Part shown: positions 48,701 through 58,696 of the stretch, in pieces
Position numbering within the stretch: the first letter of the stretch is position 1
Layout: each line of letters starts with the position of its first letter
NCBI GenBank assembly: GCA_003550325.1
Contig: QKWP01000590.1
Span: 190,332-254,331, forward strand
Direction: 5' to 3'
Origin: Gigaspora rosea
Taxonomy: Eukaryota > Glomeromycota > Glomeromycetes > Diversisporales > Gigasporaceae
DNA length: 64,000 nt
Translations under genes and position numbers: made by a program
The notes under the pieces: generated by a model
Databases searched by the model: none
What the model saw: only the letters and a program-made list of their open reading frames with translations
What the model was told of the DNA's origin: nothing

Positions 48701-50467
48701 TAAAGCTCAGAGATCTCATCCGGCGAAACTCTGCGTTGTTCCGTTGCCAGATTTTTGCGTTTACCCTGAACCTCCAAAGATTAATAAAAATGCTTCTATT
48801 TTTGAACGCATAAGCAGATTTTGGGCAACATACATTTCGCCATCGAGAGTTAGTCCTTTTGTTGAAGCCGCAATGCACGGACCATTGGAAATGTTTAGCG
48901 AGGTTTCTATGGAGGCCATTATTCAATTCAAATGGTAAATTTTCATAGTGTTATGTCATCATTTTGATTGTCTTCAAATTTTTTAACTTATAATGCTTTT
49001 TTTTTTTTTTGTTGAATGTAATAGGGAAAAATATGCACGCACGAGATTCTTATGGACATTCTGTGCATACTTAATATACGCGTTTCTATTTTGCTTAACT
49101 GTCAGCATTGATCCTGTACTAGTATCAGACGACAAACCTTATAAAATGCCCTTAATCGGCCTCGTGATAACTTTTTCGTTGTACTTTTTGATTCAAGAAA
49201 TTCGTCAAATGTTTGGTCAATGGAGAAACTATTGGATGAGCTTTTCTAATTATTTGGACCTGGCAAGTTTCAGTCTTCCGTTAGCTACTTGTTGGTATGC
49301 GATTAGTAAACACGAACCAAGTGATATATTAAAAAGTTATGCAGTTTTAGTAGTTTGGATCAATGCGGTTCGTATTAGTTTTAAAAATATGTTTGGACTT
49401 TTTTTTCGAGTAAACTAATTTTCTAATTTTTTTTTTCTTTTAGCTTTTTTTAGCGCGTGCATTTGCTGGTCCAGGAAAATTTATTTCTATTGTTTTAGAA
49501 ATTATAAAAAAAATTAAAACATTAGTGTTAACTTTAGCATTCATGGTTGTTGTAAGTAGCTTATAAATTTCCAATTCTTGAAGTTTACCAATTTAAAAAG
49601 TATACATAATTTCATAACAAATTCGCCTTATCCACAACCAGGGTTTTGCAAACGCTTTGTTTGTACTTCTTCGAAATAATACAGATGTAACAATCCCACA
49701 ATTCAATGGCACTTTAACGTCCCCATCTGGCGTTGTACTTGGTAACGTAGATATCAGTCAACCGTCAAATTTGTGGTGGTCAACTTTCCATTGGTCAATA
49801 TTTTCTACATACAAATTTTTGGGTATCGGATGGGAAACCATAAATGTTTATGACCCAGAATGGGCAGTGCTTGTCATGATATTATTGTTCAGTAAGTTGA
49901 TTAAAGAAATTTGTTTTGCATGATGTTTTTGGAAAGTGCTAATATATATATATTTCAATTAATAGACTTTATAGCTGTGATTATATTGTTGAATGTGCTT
50001 ATCGGTAAGCTAATTAATTAAAAAATAAAAGTTCATTTTTTAGGTTTTTTTTTTGCTCAAATTTTTATAATGATTTTTTTTTCTCTCCTATAGGTTTAAT
50101 TGTCGAAGTATTCAATGGCTCCCTTAGAAACGGTCGCCAAGCTTGGTTACGGCAACGAGCCCAACTAATTTCAGAAATCGAATTATATTCAATCACCCCT
50201 TCACAACGTTATCATACAAATTGGTTTCCTCATTTAATATACTATGAAAGTCACTTAGATTCCATTACAGGATGGAGACGGCAGTTGTATGAAGCTGCAA
50301 TGGAAGATGTTAATTCTGAATTTATTAAAAATGAAGTGAAAGAAATAAAATCAGATGTAATTGGAGAACTAAAAGAGGTAAAAGGAATGATTGGACAGAT
50401 CAGAATGTTTGTAACTCATGAAAGTGGTGAAATTGAGGAAAAGAAGGAAGGGGTTCAAGAGAAATAA
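45779..50467 (+). CDS. Ion transport domain protein with propeller-like N-terminal half (TRP-like)
   Basis: Probable cation channel of a membrane. Seven exons: 45779-46800, 46976-48934, 49025-49409, 49444-49551, 49642-49891, 49966-50004 and 50094-50467. These give 1378 aa and every phase agrees. Residues 1 to about 900 contain WD-like strands (LSIWDLDGVLKQWF, VQLWDCWSG), suggesting a beta-propeller. Six hydrophobic segments follow at about 1004-1022, 1036-1053, 1072-1089, 1098-1114, 1148-1168 and 1231-1256, with a pore-region candidate (IFSTYKFLGIGWE) before the last. The S2-S3 region has IRQMFGQWRNYW and NYLDL, as in TRP-like channels. The Lys/Glu-rich C-terminus (about 1305-1378) is likely coiled coil. 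Ion selectivity cannot be read from sequence. Confidence 0.88.
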
Positions 50468-51239
50468 TGATATTTATCTTGGGTTTGCGTTTTTTTAAAA
50501 AAAAGTAATATTTGCTAGTGTATATTTGTTATATTTAATATTGAAACTAATTTTATTCTGTATAATAATTTCACATTCATTTATTTTTGACTTACAAAAT
50601 TCTATATATATATAATTAATTTATTAATATATATCACATTACAAAATAATTATATTGGGGTAGTCAAATATAATGATCTATCGCTTTTATCAAGCCTAGA
50701 TACTTCTAGAGTTGTTGGTGTAGCTTACAGTGTTCACCATAAAGTCCAGAATTCATACGTATTATATGTAAATTGGGAACCATTGATCTGTTTTAGTTAA
50801 TTTTGAGCTAAATGAATGCTAATAGCTATAAGATTCGTTTAATAATGGTGCGCGCAATCTAAAGATACAACTATTTTATATGAAATTTAGAATTGTAAAT
50901 ATTTTTGTTTACAATTTAATTGCAAAAAATATTTTATATTGAATAGTTTACAATTTGATCTATAAAACTATGTATTTTTGGTTTAATTGACAATCCACGA
51001 ATAAATGAGAATTTACTATATAAAATTCATATATAAATTTATTGCAATTTCAAATATACGTTTCTGTTCTAGTAAGTATAATTTATTTAAATATAACAAT
51101 AGATAAAATTTAAACTACAATAGATATTTGAATTTTTCTATCTTTTTATAAAAAAAAAATTAAAAATTATTTAAAACTGGTTATTCTATATATCAAAAAC
51201 TAAGCACCAAAATTTTATATGATATTTTATATATTTTAG
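50468..51239. other. 3' flank of the channel gene
   Basis: AT-rich sequence without coding signal. The transcript end of the channel gene probably lies within the first 150 bp. Repetitive DNA resumes at 51240. Confidence 0.45.
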
Positions 51240-51241
51240 TA

Positions 51242-52609
51242 CACTCCCCTGCCAGTAGTCACCGGATTTTTAATATCATGAAGATCTAACCTAATTTGTT
51301 AATGATCGTAGCTACATATAAAACCGATTTTTTTTTATATGCGAATCGGTCTTTGTGCAATAAGTAAAGTTGTTTGCCATGACGATTTGCACATAATTTG
51401 GAAAATTTTATTAAGTTTTTTTGAGAATACTTTGATATTTTAGATGCCTGTGAACAAAAAATAAAAAATAATAATTAAAGTTAGGAAATTGCTAATTTAC
51501 ACCACAGGTGATTATCACCTGTAGTCAATTTACCAATTAAAATTCAGGATCAGGTGTAACATGTAGATCAATTTTTGTGTAACAAAAACAAAAATTTTTT
51601 AAAAAATTGCTAAAATTGCTTCTAATCTAAAATTTTGTCTATAAAACTACTTTTTTTTATGCAAAAAAAAATTCCTCGCTAAATTTTGGTATAAACTATG
51701 TTCCCTGCCCTATCCCAGTTCTCATCCTTACCCTAATATTAAAGAGATTTGATTTTTATTTAATAAAAGTTGTTTGTTTTGTTTATTTTTTATGCATTGT
51801 AGATCACAGGTGATAATCACCTGTGGTGATTATTAGTTATTTTCTTAAAGTTATTATATCTCGACGTATTCTTGAACCTTTTAGAATTTTTTTATGAAAA
51901 TTTAATCCTATATGCTTTAGAACTTAGAGAACAACTTTCATTAAGTCAATAATTAGTGTTAGCAATACAGTTGTTTCAGAAATGAGGTGTTTATTTAAAA
52001 TTTTAATTTTAAAAAAATCCTATTTTTTTGTATCTTAGAATTTTATATAATGAACATTGTAAAATTTATATTGGAATAATAAATAACATATCTGATATAA
52101 TATAATATAATATGTATATTGTATTTTAGAATCATATTTTTATAAATTTTACAATGTTTCTTTATATAAAAATGTTAAGATACAAAAAAATAGGATTTTT
52201 TAAAAATTAAAATTTTAAATAAATACCTCATTTCTGAAACAACTGTATTGCTAACACTAATTATTGACTTAATGAAAGTTGTTCTCTAAGTTCTAAAGCA
52301 TATAGGATTAAATTTTCATAAAAAAATTCTAAAGGGTTCAAGAATGCGTCGAGATATAATAACTTTAATTATTATTTTTTATTTTTTGTTTACAGGCATC
52401 TAAAATATCAAAGTATTCTCAAAAAAACTTAATAAAATTTTCTAAAATTCTCAAATTATGTGCAAATCGTCATGGCAAACAACTTTACTTATTGCACAAA
52501 GACCGATTCGCATATAAAAAAAATCGGTTTTATATGTAGCTACGATCATTAACAAATTAGGTTAGATCTTCATGATATTAAAAATCTGGTGACTACTGGC
52601 AGGGGAGTG
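51242..52609. mobile_element. Giant foldback element with arms of about 480 bp at a TA site
   Basis: The left end CACTCCCCTGCCAGTAGTC mirrors the right end GACTACTGGCAGGGGAGTG. TA lies on both sides (51240-51241 and 52610-52611). The arms stay complementary for about 480 bp each (51242-51483 plus 51845-52075 against about 52135-52609), with a loop near 52076-52134. The left arm is interrupted by a 361-bp MITE (51484-51844); excising it restores arm symmetry. No coding sequence. The class is uncertain; a TA target suggests Tc1/mariner-type. Confidence 0.8.
51484..51844. mobile_element. 361-bp MULE-type MITE inserted in the foldback arm
   Basis: The same family as 14339-14702. It starts GGAAATTGCTAATTTAC and ends AGTTATTTTC. 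The CAGGTGAT...ATCACCTG palindromes sit near both ends. The 9-mer TTAAAGTTA is duplicated (51475-51483 and 51845-51853), and the opposite foldback arm preserves the empty site AATTAAAGTTATTATATC. This proves a real insertion with 9-bp duplication. Confidence 0.9.
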
Positions 52610-52981
52610 TACTACTAGTAATTTTTATAATTAACTTATCACCAATTTTCATTCTCATTCATTCATGAATTAAGTTTTTTTTTTATTTAATTTTATAAGT
52701 AATGATCTGCAAAATTTTTTAGCAGTGATCATCATATGGGCGAAATTTTTGAAGTGATGTTTGTAAATTAATGATTATAGTTCTTAAACTTTTATCCAAT
52801 CATTTATGTGATATTTCGTAATTGCTGGGATTAAAACATAAAAATATAATAAGCGATTGTATCTGATTGGTTTATTAATTTTTTTGTTAGCTTATGAAAC
52901 CGTTATAAAACTATTTTATAAAAAACATGATAAAATTAAATCATATGATTATTTTATAAGTCAATTCATCTCTGCTTATTA

Positions 52982-53661
52982 AGGGTAGAGGATACTATTT
53001 TAAAATTATATATAAACTTAATAGTAAATTTTTTTTATTGTCCGAAGGACATTACTGTAGAGGCAATAGTAGTCGATGTCTGTGTGTCCGCAAATTATGA
53101 GTTTTGATTGGCTAGATCAGGTGTAACGTAAAAAACAACAACCAAAACAATAAAATATATTTGGTCCTTTGGGCTCTATATGGTTTCCATTTTCCTAGTA
53201 TTTAATTATATGAAAAATTATAATAAATAAACTAATCATATTTTAAGCCAAGTTTGTAGAGCAGGCTTTTCTGATTCTAATGATAGTAAAATCATTAAAA
53301 TTGCTTAAAAACTCAGTAAGATATGAAATTTTAAAGATTGGGTATTAAAATTTAGTAATAAAACTAGCATATAAATTTACTTAAATTGACCAATCAGCAT
53401 TAGCAATTTTGTGCAACCCAGAAAATTTTTGGCTAACCCAGAAAAACTTTATAATATATACAAGTATATTTTTTTAAAATATAATAATAGTTCAAAATTT
53501 TACCATAATAGATAAATTGTTTTATTTATATTTTGTAAAATTTTAATAAAAATTAGTTGTAATTTAAAAAAGTTTTATTAGTAGCATATATCAATTTTAT
53601 ATGAAAATTTCAAAATACCATATAAATACTATATAAAAATGATCTACGTACCCTCTACTCT
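52982..53661. mobile_element. 0.68-kb non-coding element at a TA site
   Basis: The ends AGGGTAGAGGATAC and, inverted, AGAGTAGAGGGTAC are flanked by TA (52980-52981 and 53662-53663). The interior is AT-rich and non-coding. Terminal repeats are short, so the call is tentative. Confidence 0.45.
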
Positions 53662-53663
53662 TA

Positions 53664-54857
53664 ATATTTGGATATAGGATGTATTTTTATTGTTTAAATA
53701 TAGCAATTTTATAATCAATTTTGTATATAATTATATTATATCACTTAATTTTTAATGATCACAATATTCCCATCAAAAAATCTTAGCCTATATATTAATA
53801 TCTTTAGGCTATACACATTATATCAATATTTCAAGAATGGCTAAACCTTTTTTAAATTATGTGGATGCTGAAGATTGTAGCATTTATTTAAGCCAAAAAT
53901 TATTAAAGATAGATTGACTAATTTTGAAATATTATTATTGTATAATATTTGTTAGCTACTGTATAAGTTATAATTAGATATATAAATAAATCAATTATTA
54001 TTAAGAATTTTGTATTTAAATAAATGCTATGAATTATAGTAATTATTTAAGGTAAAGTATGCCACATGATAATTATATGCGTAATTATCCAATAAGATCA
54101 TGATTTGTTGGTGATAAATACTAGTTTGTAAGTAATAACACGAAAATAGCCAATCAAATCATGTGATTTATTTATGATTTACAGGTAATTGACACAAAGT
54201 ATACTCTATTCTTAAACTCTAAATTATTAAAAGCTAATTAGCTATTTATTCTTTTTTTTATTATATAATTTATTTTTTTTTATTTAATTTGTTTTTAATT
54301 TTTTTAATGTTTTATTTATTTTTAATTGATAATCCGCAAGTCAACCGGATAAAATGATCTGCAATTACTAAACTTAATAAAAAATCATATTTGTAAATGT
54401 AAAGATTTTTATAACTGTACTAAACAGTACATATATACTATACATATGTGACTTTTTTTACCATTTACCTATCCATTACCCACCTGTTATTTCCACCCAC
54501 CCATTACCCACTCACCATTCCCTACCCGCCCATTATAGCTACTTCGTTTATTACTCACTTGCTTATTACTCCCACCTGCTCATTCGTTACTAAAGATCCA
54601 ACCCACCTGCTCCTGTAGGTTGCACTATATATGTATTGCCAAGGGTAAATCTGTTATCAAACTTTCAATTATAACTATCGCTTTAATATTTTAGGCCTCC
54701 AAAAATAGAGCTTGGACTCGAGTTAACTCAAGAAAATTTTATAACTCAAACATTGATGAGTTATTAAATATTAATGAGTTAACTTGAATCAAAATTAAAT
54801 CAAAAAAAGCATTTATTTTATTCTGATTACTATAACTTAGTATACAGATAGAAAAAT
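53664..54857. other. Gene-free AT-rich stretch with a C-rich tract
   Basis: No gene. At about 54465-54610 there is a degenerate CCCATTACCCACC-type tract (CACCCACCCATTACCCACTC) on the plus strand, unlike the surrounding base composition. Confidence 0.5.
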
Positions 54858-54874
54858 TATTTTATATAACTTAA

Positions 54875-55329
54875 GACCTGCGGGTTGATAGCATAGCGGT
54901 TATGCTCCCAGGTCCCCAATTGAAGGTTGCCGGTTCAATACCGCTTGGCGGCAAATTGAATTTGATAGTCAGAACCTGATTAGGAATAACCGAAGTCATA
55001 CAAGATGTAAGGTCGGTCCAATAAAGCACGAACTTGATGGTGGCGTTTCCGTGTAATGTATACGTACCACAGGAAACAGGACTGAGTGGCTCGGCCGGTC
55101 CTGCAGGAAGTTAAATAATGCGGTGCAGGACCCACATTTGGGCGGCGAAAGGCAAGCCGGATGAAGCCTTCATCACAGTAACATTTCCGAGTGGCCAAAG
55201 CTCCGACGACAGAGATCTTCTGGGCAGCGTAAGGCAAGCCGGTTGGTTTATCGGAGTTGGGTTAAAGTGTAGAGTGCTCATAAGGAGGGTTACAGAGAAG
55301 AGCGCTGGGTCTTAAGATTAAAAAAAAAA
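54875..55329 (+). mobile_element. Complete tRNA-derived SINE with poly-A tail and 17-bp duplication
   Basis: A GC-rich island of 455 bp in AT-rich DNA. The head has an A box TAGCATAGCGG (54889-54899) and a B box GGTTCAATACC (54932-54942), spaced like a tRNA gene. The body of about 350 bp has GGCAAGCCGG twice (about 55152 and 55232) and ends in a run of A. The 17-bp repeat TATTTTATATAACTTAA flanks both sides exactly (54858-54874 and 55330-55346). It has no reading frame of its own: frames at 54980-55237 and 55118-55315 are incidental. It would be transcribed by RNA polymerase III and copied by a LINE-type enzyme. Confidence 0.9.
54889..54942 (+). promoter_or_regulatory. Internal RNA polymerase III promoter (A and B boxes) of the SINE
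   Basis: TAGCATAGCGG fits the A-box form TRGYNNARNGG, and GGTTCAATACC differs at one place from the B-box consensus GGTTCRANYCC. Spacing between boxes is about 32 bp, as in tRNA genes. Confidence 0.75.
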
Positions 55330-55469
55330 TATTTTATATAACTTAATAAAACGATAATTATTGATTATTGTATTTATAAGCTATTCATGTTTATTTTACA
55401 TAATGTTTCTTAATAGATTTGTTTAATATATATAAATATATTATTAAGATTATTTTTTAAACAATATAT

Positions 55470-55568
55470 GGGTGCTATTTAATAAAAAAGAGAGAAATCT
55501 CTTCTTAAATCTGGTCAATTTGACCAGATTTAAAAAAAAATTTCTCCCTTTTTTATTGAATAGCGCCC
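55470..55568. repeat. 99-bp perfect-hairpin mini-MITE
   Basis: GGGTGCTATTTAATAAAAAA at the left pairs with TTTTTTATTGAATAGCGCCC at the right. The centre is CTGGTCAATTTGACCAG. Nearly the whole element folds on itself. No clear target duplication. Confidence 0.65.
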
Positions 55569-56012
55569 GTATTTGATAGTTTAGAGTAATAATATGGGCT
55601 GATAGAAAAACTGTGAGCCAAGATCAATCCTTAAAAGTTCGGGCTGGTTAACCAGATCAAACTGTTGGCTAAAACCATTTTTCTAATCAGAATTAGTCTC
55701 CATATCTATATCAAAAGTGTAAAAGACAATCAGCTATTTCTTGCTATAATTATATATTTCACTCTAATAAAACTCAGTATCGAAACTTTAATCTGATACA
55801 AAAGTGTATAAAAAATAAGTAGTAAAAATATGGCTTAAATGAATTACTGAGGCCAAAAATTTTTTCGCTTAATGCCTTTCCATTCTTAGTTGTATCTATG
55901 TTTATAATGCCCTCTTAGTTGCTAGTTTCGGCAAATTACCATTTTTATCCCTTGGTGCACCCATGCTTATTCATAGCAGACCCCAGTAGAGATAGTAATC
56001 AGTCATATATCT

Positions 56013-56160
56013 AGTGATCGATCATTGATCGATCATATACAATGGAGATCGATTTTATGATCGATCATAGTATATTGATCGGTCATTGCATATAATCGAT
56101 CATGATCATATGATCGATCATGATCATATGATCGATCACGATCATATGATCGATCATATT
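56013..56160. repeat. GATCGATCAT palindromic array, left subterminal
   Basis: About nine GATCGATCA or close variants in 150 bp, including GATCGATCATGATCATAT three times in a row. The word is self-complementary, so both strands read alike. Confidence 0.85.
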
Positions 56161-56190
56161 TTATGACCTAAAATACTAATATATACAATC

Positions 56191-56994
56191 AGTGGCTGTA
56201 TCTGGATACCCGAATTATAAAATTGATAAATTATTGAGGTATCCGGTTAACTTAAGATATAATATAGGATAATGTAAAGTATAATTCAATTATAATAAAA
56301 ATTTTAATTTGCATATTATTTATATACTAGCATCACCCAGTGTAAAACTTGTCTACATCATAAATTTAATTTATTTTAAATAATTGTTTATTATATTTAT
56401 TTAATAAATATAAATCAACTTTAAACTTGTACTGGCTTTCAGTTTTTTGTAAGTATAATAATTATTATATTATAAATACGAATACAGTAAGTACTTACTT
56501 TATGTTTCTAATACATGCTTTACACAGTACAGAATATAATAAGAAAAATGCAAGTTGAACGTTGCATGATAAAAGGATTATTCGATACTATTATTATATT
56601 TATTTATTTATTTTTCTAATTTTTTTAATTATTTTCGCTTTTTTTTTATTAATTGGTAAATGGATACCGGTTTTAAAATGACAACCGACATTTCACGATT
56701 CACGAATTACACATGTCGATTCAGACTCAACACAAATTCATTATTGTCTGGTTATTAATGACACCTGACGAATATACAAAGTAAAACTTTATGCATAAAT
56801 CAATTTTTTTATATTGATCAATATAGAGTTACTTTATTTGATTTATGCATTAATATATATAAATCAACCAATTGTATAAATATCTTATCCGGATATAACC
56901 ATTATCCTTTTATTTGAATAGGATATAAAACCGGTTATTAGATTTGTTAAAGGTTACAACCTTTCGGATAAAAAGTTATCCAGATACGAGCACT
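56191..56994. mobile_element. Possible nested 0.8-kb element
   Basis: AGTGGCTGTATCTGGATAC at the left and the inverse of GTTATCCAGATACGAGCACT at the right match over most of 20 bp. No exact target duplication was found. The interior is AT-rich and non-coding. Confidence 0.4.
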
Positions 56995-57119
56995 AATTGT
57001 ATCTAAATCGAGTGTTATGGTACGTAATTCATTATTAATAAAATTCCCACAATTCGGTTGTAGCTAATCAAAACCGTTAAAATATACAAACTCAGAATTA
57101 GATAGTAAAAAAAATAAAA

Positions 57120-57260
57120 TATAATCGATTATAAAAAGCTATGATCGATCAAACTTTATGATCGATTAAACTTTATGATCGATCAAACTATATAATCGAT
57201 CATGATCGATCAAAGACTTTCATAATCGATCAAACGATATGATCGATCATGATCGATTAT
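57120..57260. repeat. GATCGATCAT palindromic array, right subterminal
   Basis: About ten GATCGAT-type words (TATGATCGATCAAACTTT, AATCGATCATGATCGATC) mirror the left array of the same element. Confidence 0.8.
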
Positions 57261-57582
57261 TTTAGGTTCGATTTCCATCTCTAGACCCCAGCATTACATT
57301 TTCTACTAGAATTGTCGGGTTTAGCAAATTTTTTACACCACTTAAACACCTTTCTTTCATTCTTGCTACGACCACGCCCTGTTTGTCTTAAATTACTAGC
57401 CTAGCAGATTTTAAATACTAATCAAAAGAACGCCAATAGCGTTTCATGGCAAGTTTGCCAAAAGGTCATTTTAAAAAAAATAAAATATAGATCAAAAACT
57501 TTTTTTATCCTTGAATGTATCTATGCCTCTTTCATATTGTTCATTTGAATGATTAGAGTCAGTAAATTTCAAATACCACTAA

Positions 57583-58696
57583 GGGAGCTTCCAGAAATTG
57601 GCTGATTTCTGAGTAGGTGGGTGGGTCAGCTGAAGTATTAGGTGTAATTCCGGCCAAAATTTCATAATTCCGTGCAAAGTTGCGAAATTATTTTTGACCA
57701 AAATTATAGATTTATTAATAATATTTAATAATTAATAACTTTTGATCTACTGGACCAAATTTGATTTTTTAACTACTAAAATGATCCTCTCAACGAGGGG
57801 ATTCTAATAGCCCAAAATTGTTAAAATCCAATCACATGATCCTGTAATCGAAATTGATTTGTGTTACTATAAAAGTTTTATAATTTATTAAATAATTATA
57901 ACCCATTTATAGTAACACAAATTTATTTCGATCTTAGGATCCTGTAATTGGATTTTAACGATTTTGGGCTTGCTAGAATCCTCTCATTGAGAGGATCATT
58001 TTGGTAGTAAAATCATCACAATTGGCCTAGTAGAACAGAAGTTATTAACAATTAAATATTAATTTTTAATTGTTAATACTTCTGATCTACAGTCTAACCC
58101 CGCAATAGTCACATCTGAAATAGTCACATTTTCTTAAAACTTATATACCAATCATTTGCAGTAATATAAAATTAACTCTCATTATAATCACATGATGTGA
58201 CTATTATTATGTTTTTCTCGCTATAGTCACGTCAAGTTTCTGCCAGACAGTGTGACTATAGCGGGGTTAGACTGTACTAGACCAATTGCGATGATTTTAC
58301 TACCAAAATGATCCTCTCAATAAGAGGATTCTAACAAGCCCAAAATCGTTAAAATTCAATTACAGAATCCTAAAATCAAAATAAATTTGTGTTACTATAA
58401 ATAGGTTTATTTAATAAATTATAGAACTTTTATAGTAACACAAATCAATTCTGATTACAGAATTCTGTGATTGGATTTTAATAATTTTGGGCTCACTAGA
58501 ATCCTCTCGTTAAGAGGATCATTTTGGTAGTTGAATCATCAAATTTGGTCCAGTAAATTAAAAGTTATTTACTATTAAATGTTATATTTAACTTTTTAAT
58601 AATTGTAAAATCTAATTGGCTAATTGGGTTATCAGGTGTGGGTGGGTGGGGGTAGGCTTATAGTAAACAAAAATCAGCTGATTTCTGGAAGCTCTC
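57583..58696. mobile_element. Harbinger-like element with two palindromic units, TAA duplication
   Basis: The left end GGGAGCTTCCAGAAATTGG and the inverted right end GAGAGCTTCCAGAAATCAG are flanked by TAA (57580-57582 and 58697-58699). Two hairpin units inside (about 57735-58040 and 58080-58570) share arms with 1-395 and 8461-9505 (TTCTAACAAGCCCAAAAT). The unit boundary contains a nested TA-site MITE (58090-58274). No transposase. Confidence 0.7.
58090..58274. mobile_element. 185-bp pogo/Tigger-like MITE at a TA site
   Basis: CAGTCTAACCCCGCAATAGT at the left mirrors ACTATAGCGGGGTTAGACTG at the right. TA is on both sides (58088-58089 and 58275-58276). Excision rejoins GATCTACTAGACCAATTG, which matches the intact unit elsewhere. 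A CAGTC...GACTG terminus with TA target is typical of pogo-type Tc1/mariner elements. Confidence 0.88.

Larger units (their letters stand above)
55987..57283. mobile_element. Non-autonomous hAT element with GATCGATCAT-rich ends
   Basis: The ends TAGAGATAGTAATC and, inverted, TAGAGATGGAAATC are flanked by 8-mers GACCCCAG (55979-55986 and 57284-57291). An 8-bp duplication and TAGNGATG-like ends fit the hAT/Ac group. The subterminal regions (56013-56160 and 57120-57260) are packed with GATCGATCAT palindromes. The interior carries another inverted-ended element (56191-56994). No transposase is present. Confidence 0.75.

Noticed and set aside
48401-48926. Minus-strand frames inside the channel gene
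   Set aside because: Shadows of the plus-strand exon, whose splice phases and membrane segments are consistent.
54875-54955. A genuine tRNA gene
   Set aside because: A and B boxes are present, but the acceptor stem does not close and the sequence continues into a SINE body with poly-A and target duplication.
54980-55315. Open frames on both strands in the GC-rich island
   Set aside because: They lie within the SINE body, which has tRNA-like promoter boxes, a poly-A tail and a 17-bp duplication; no coding signal of their own.
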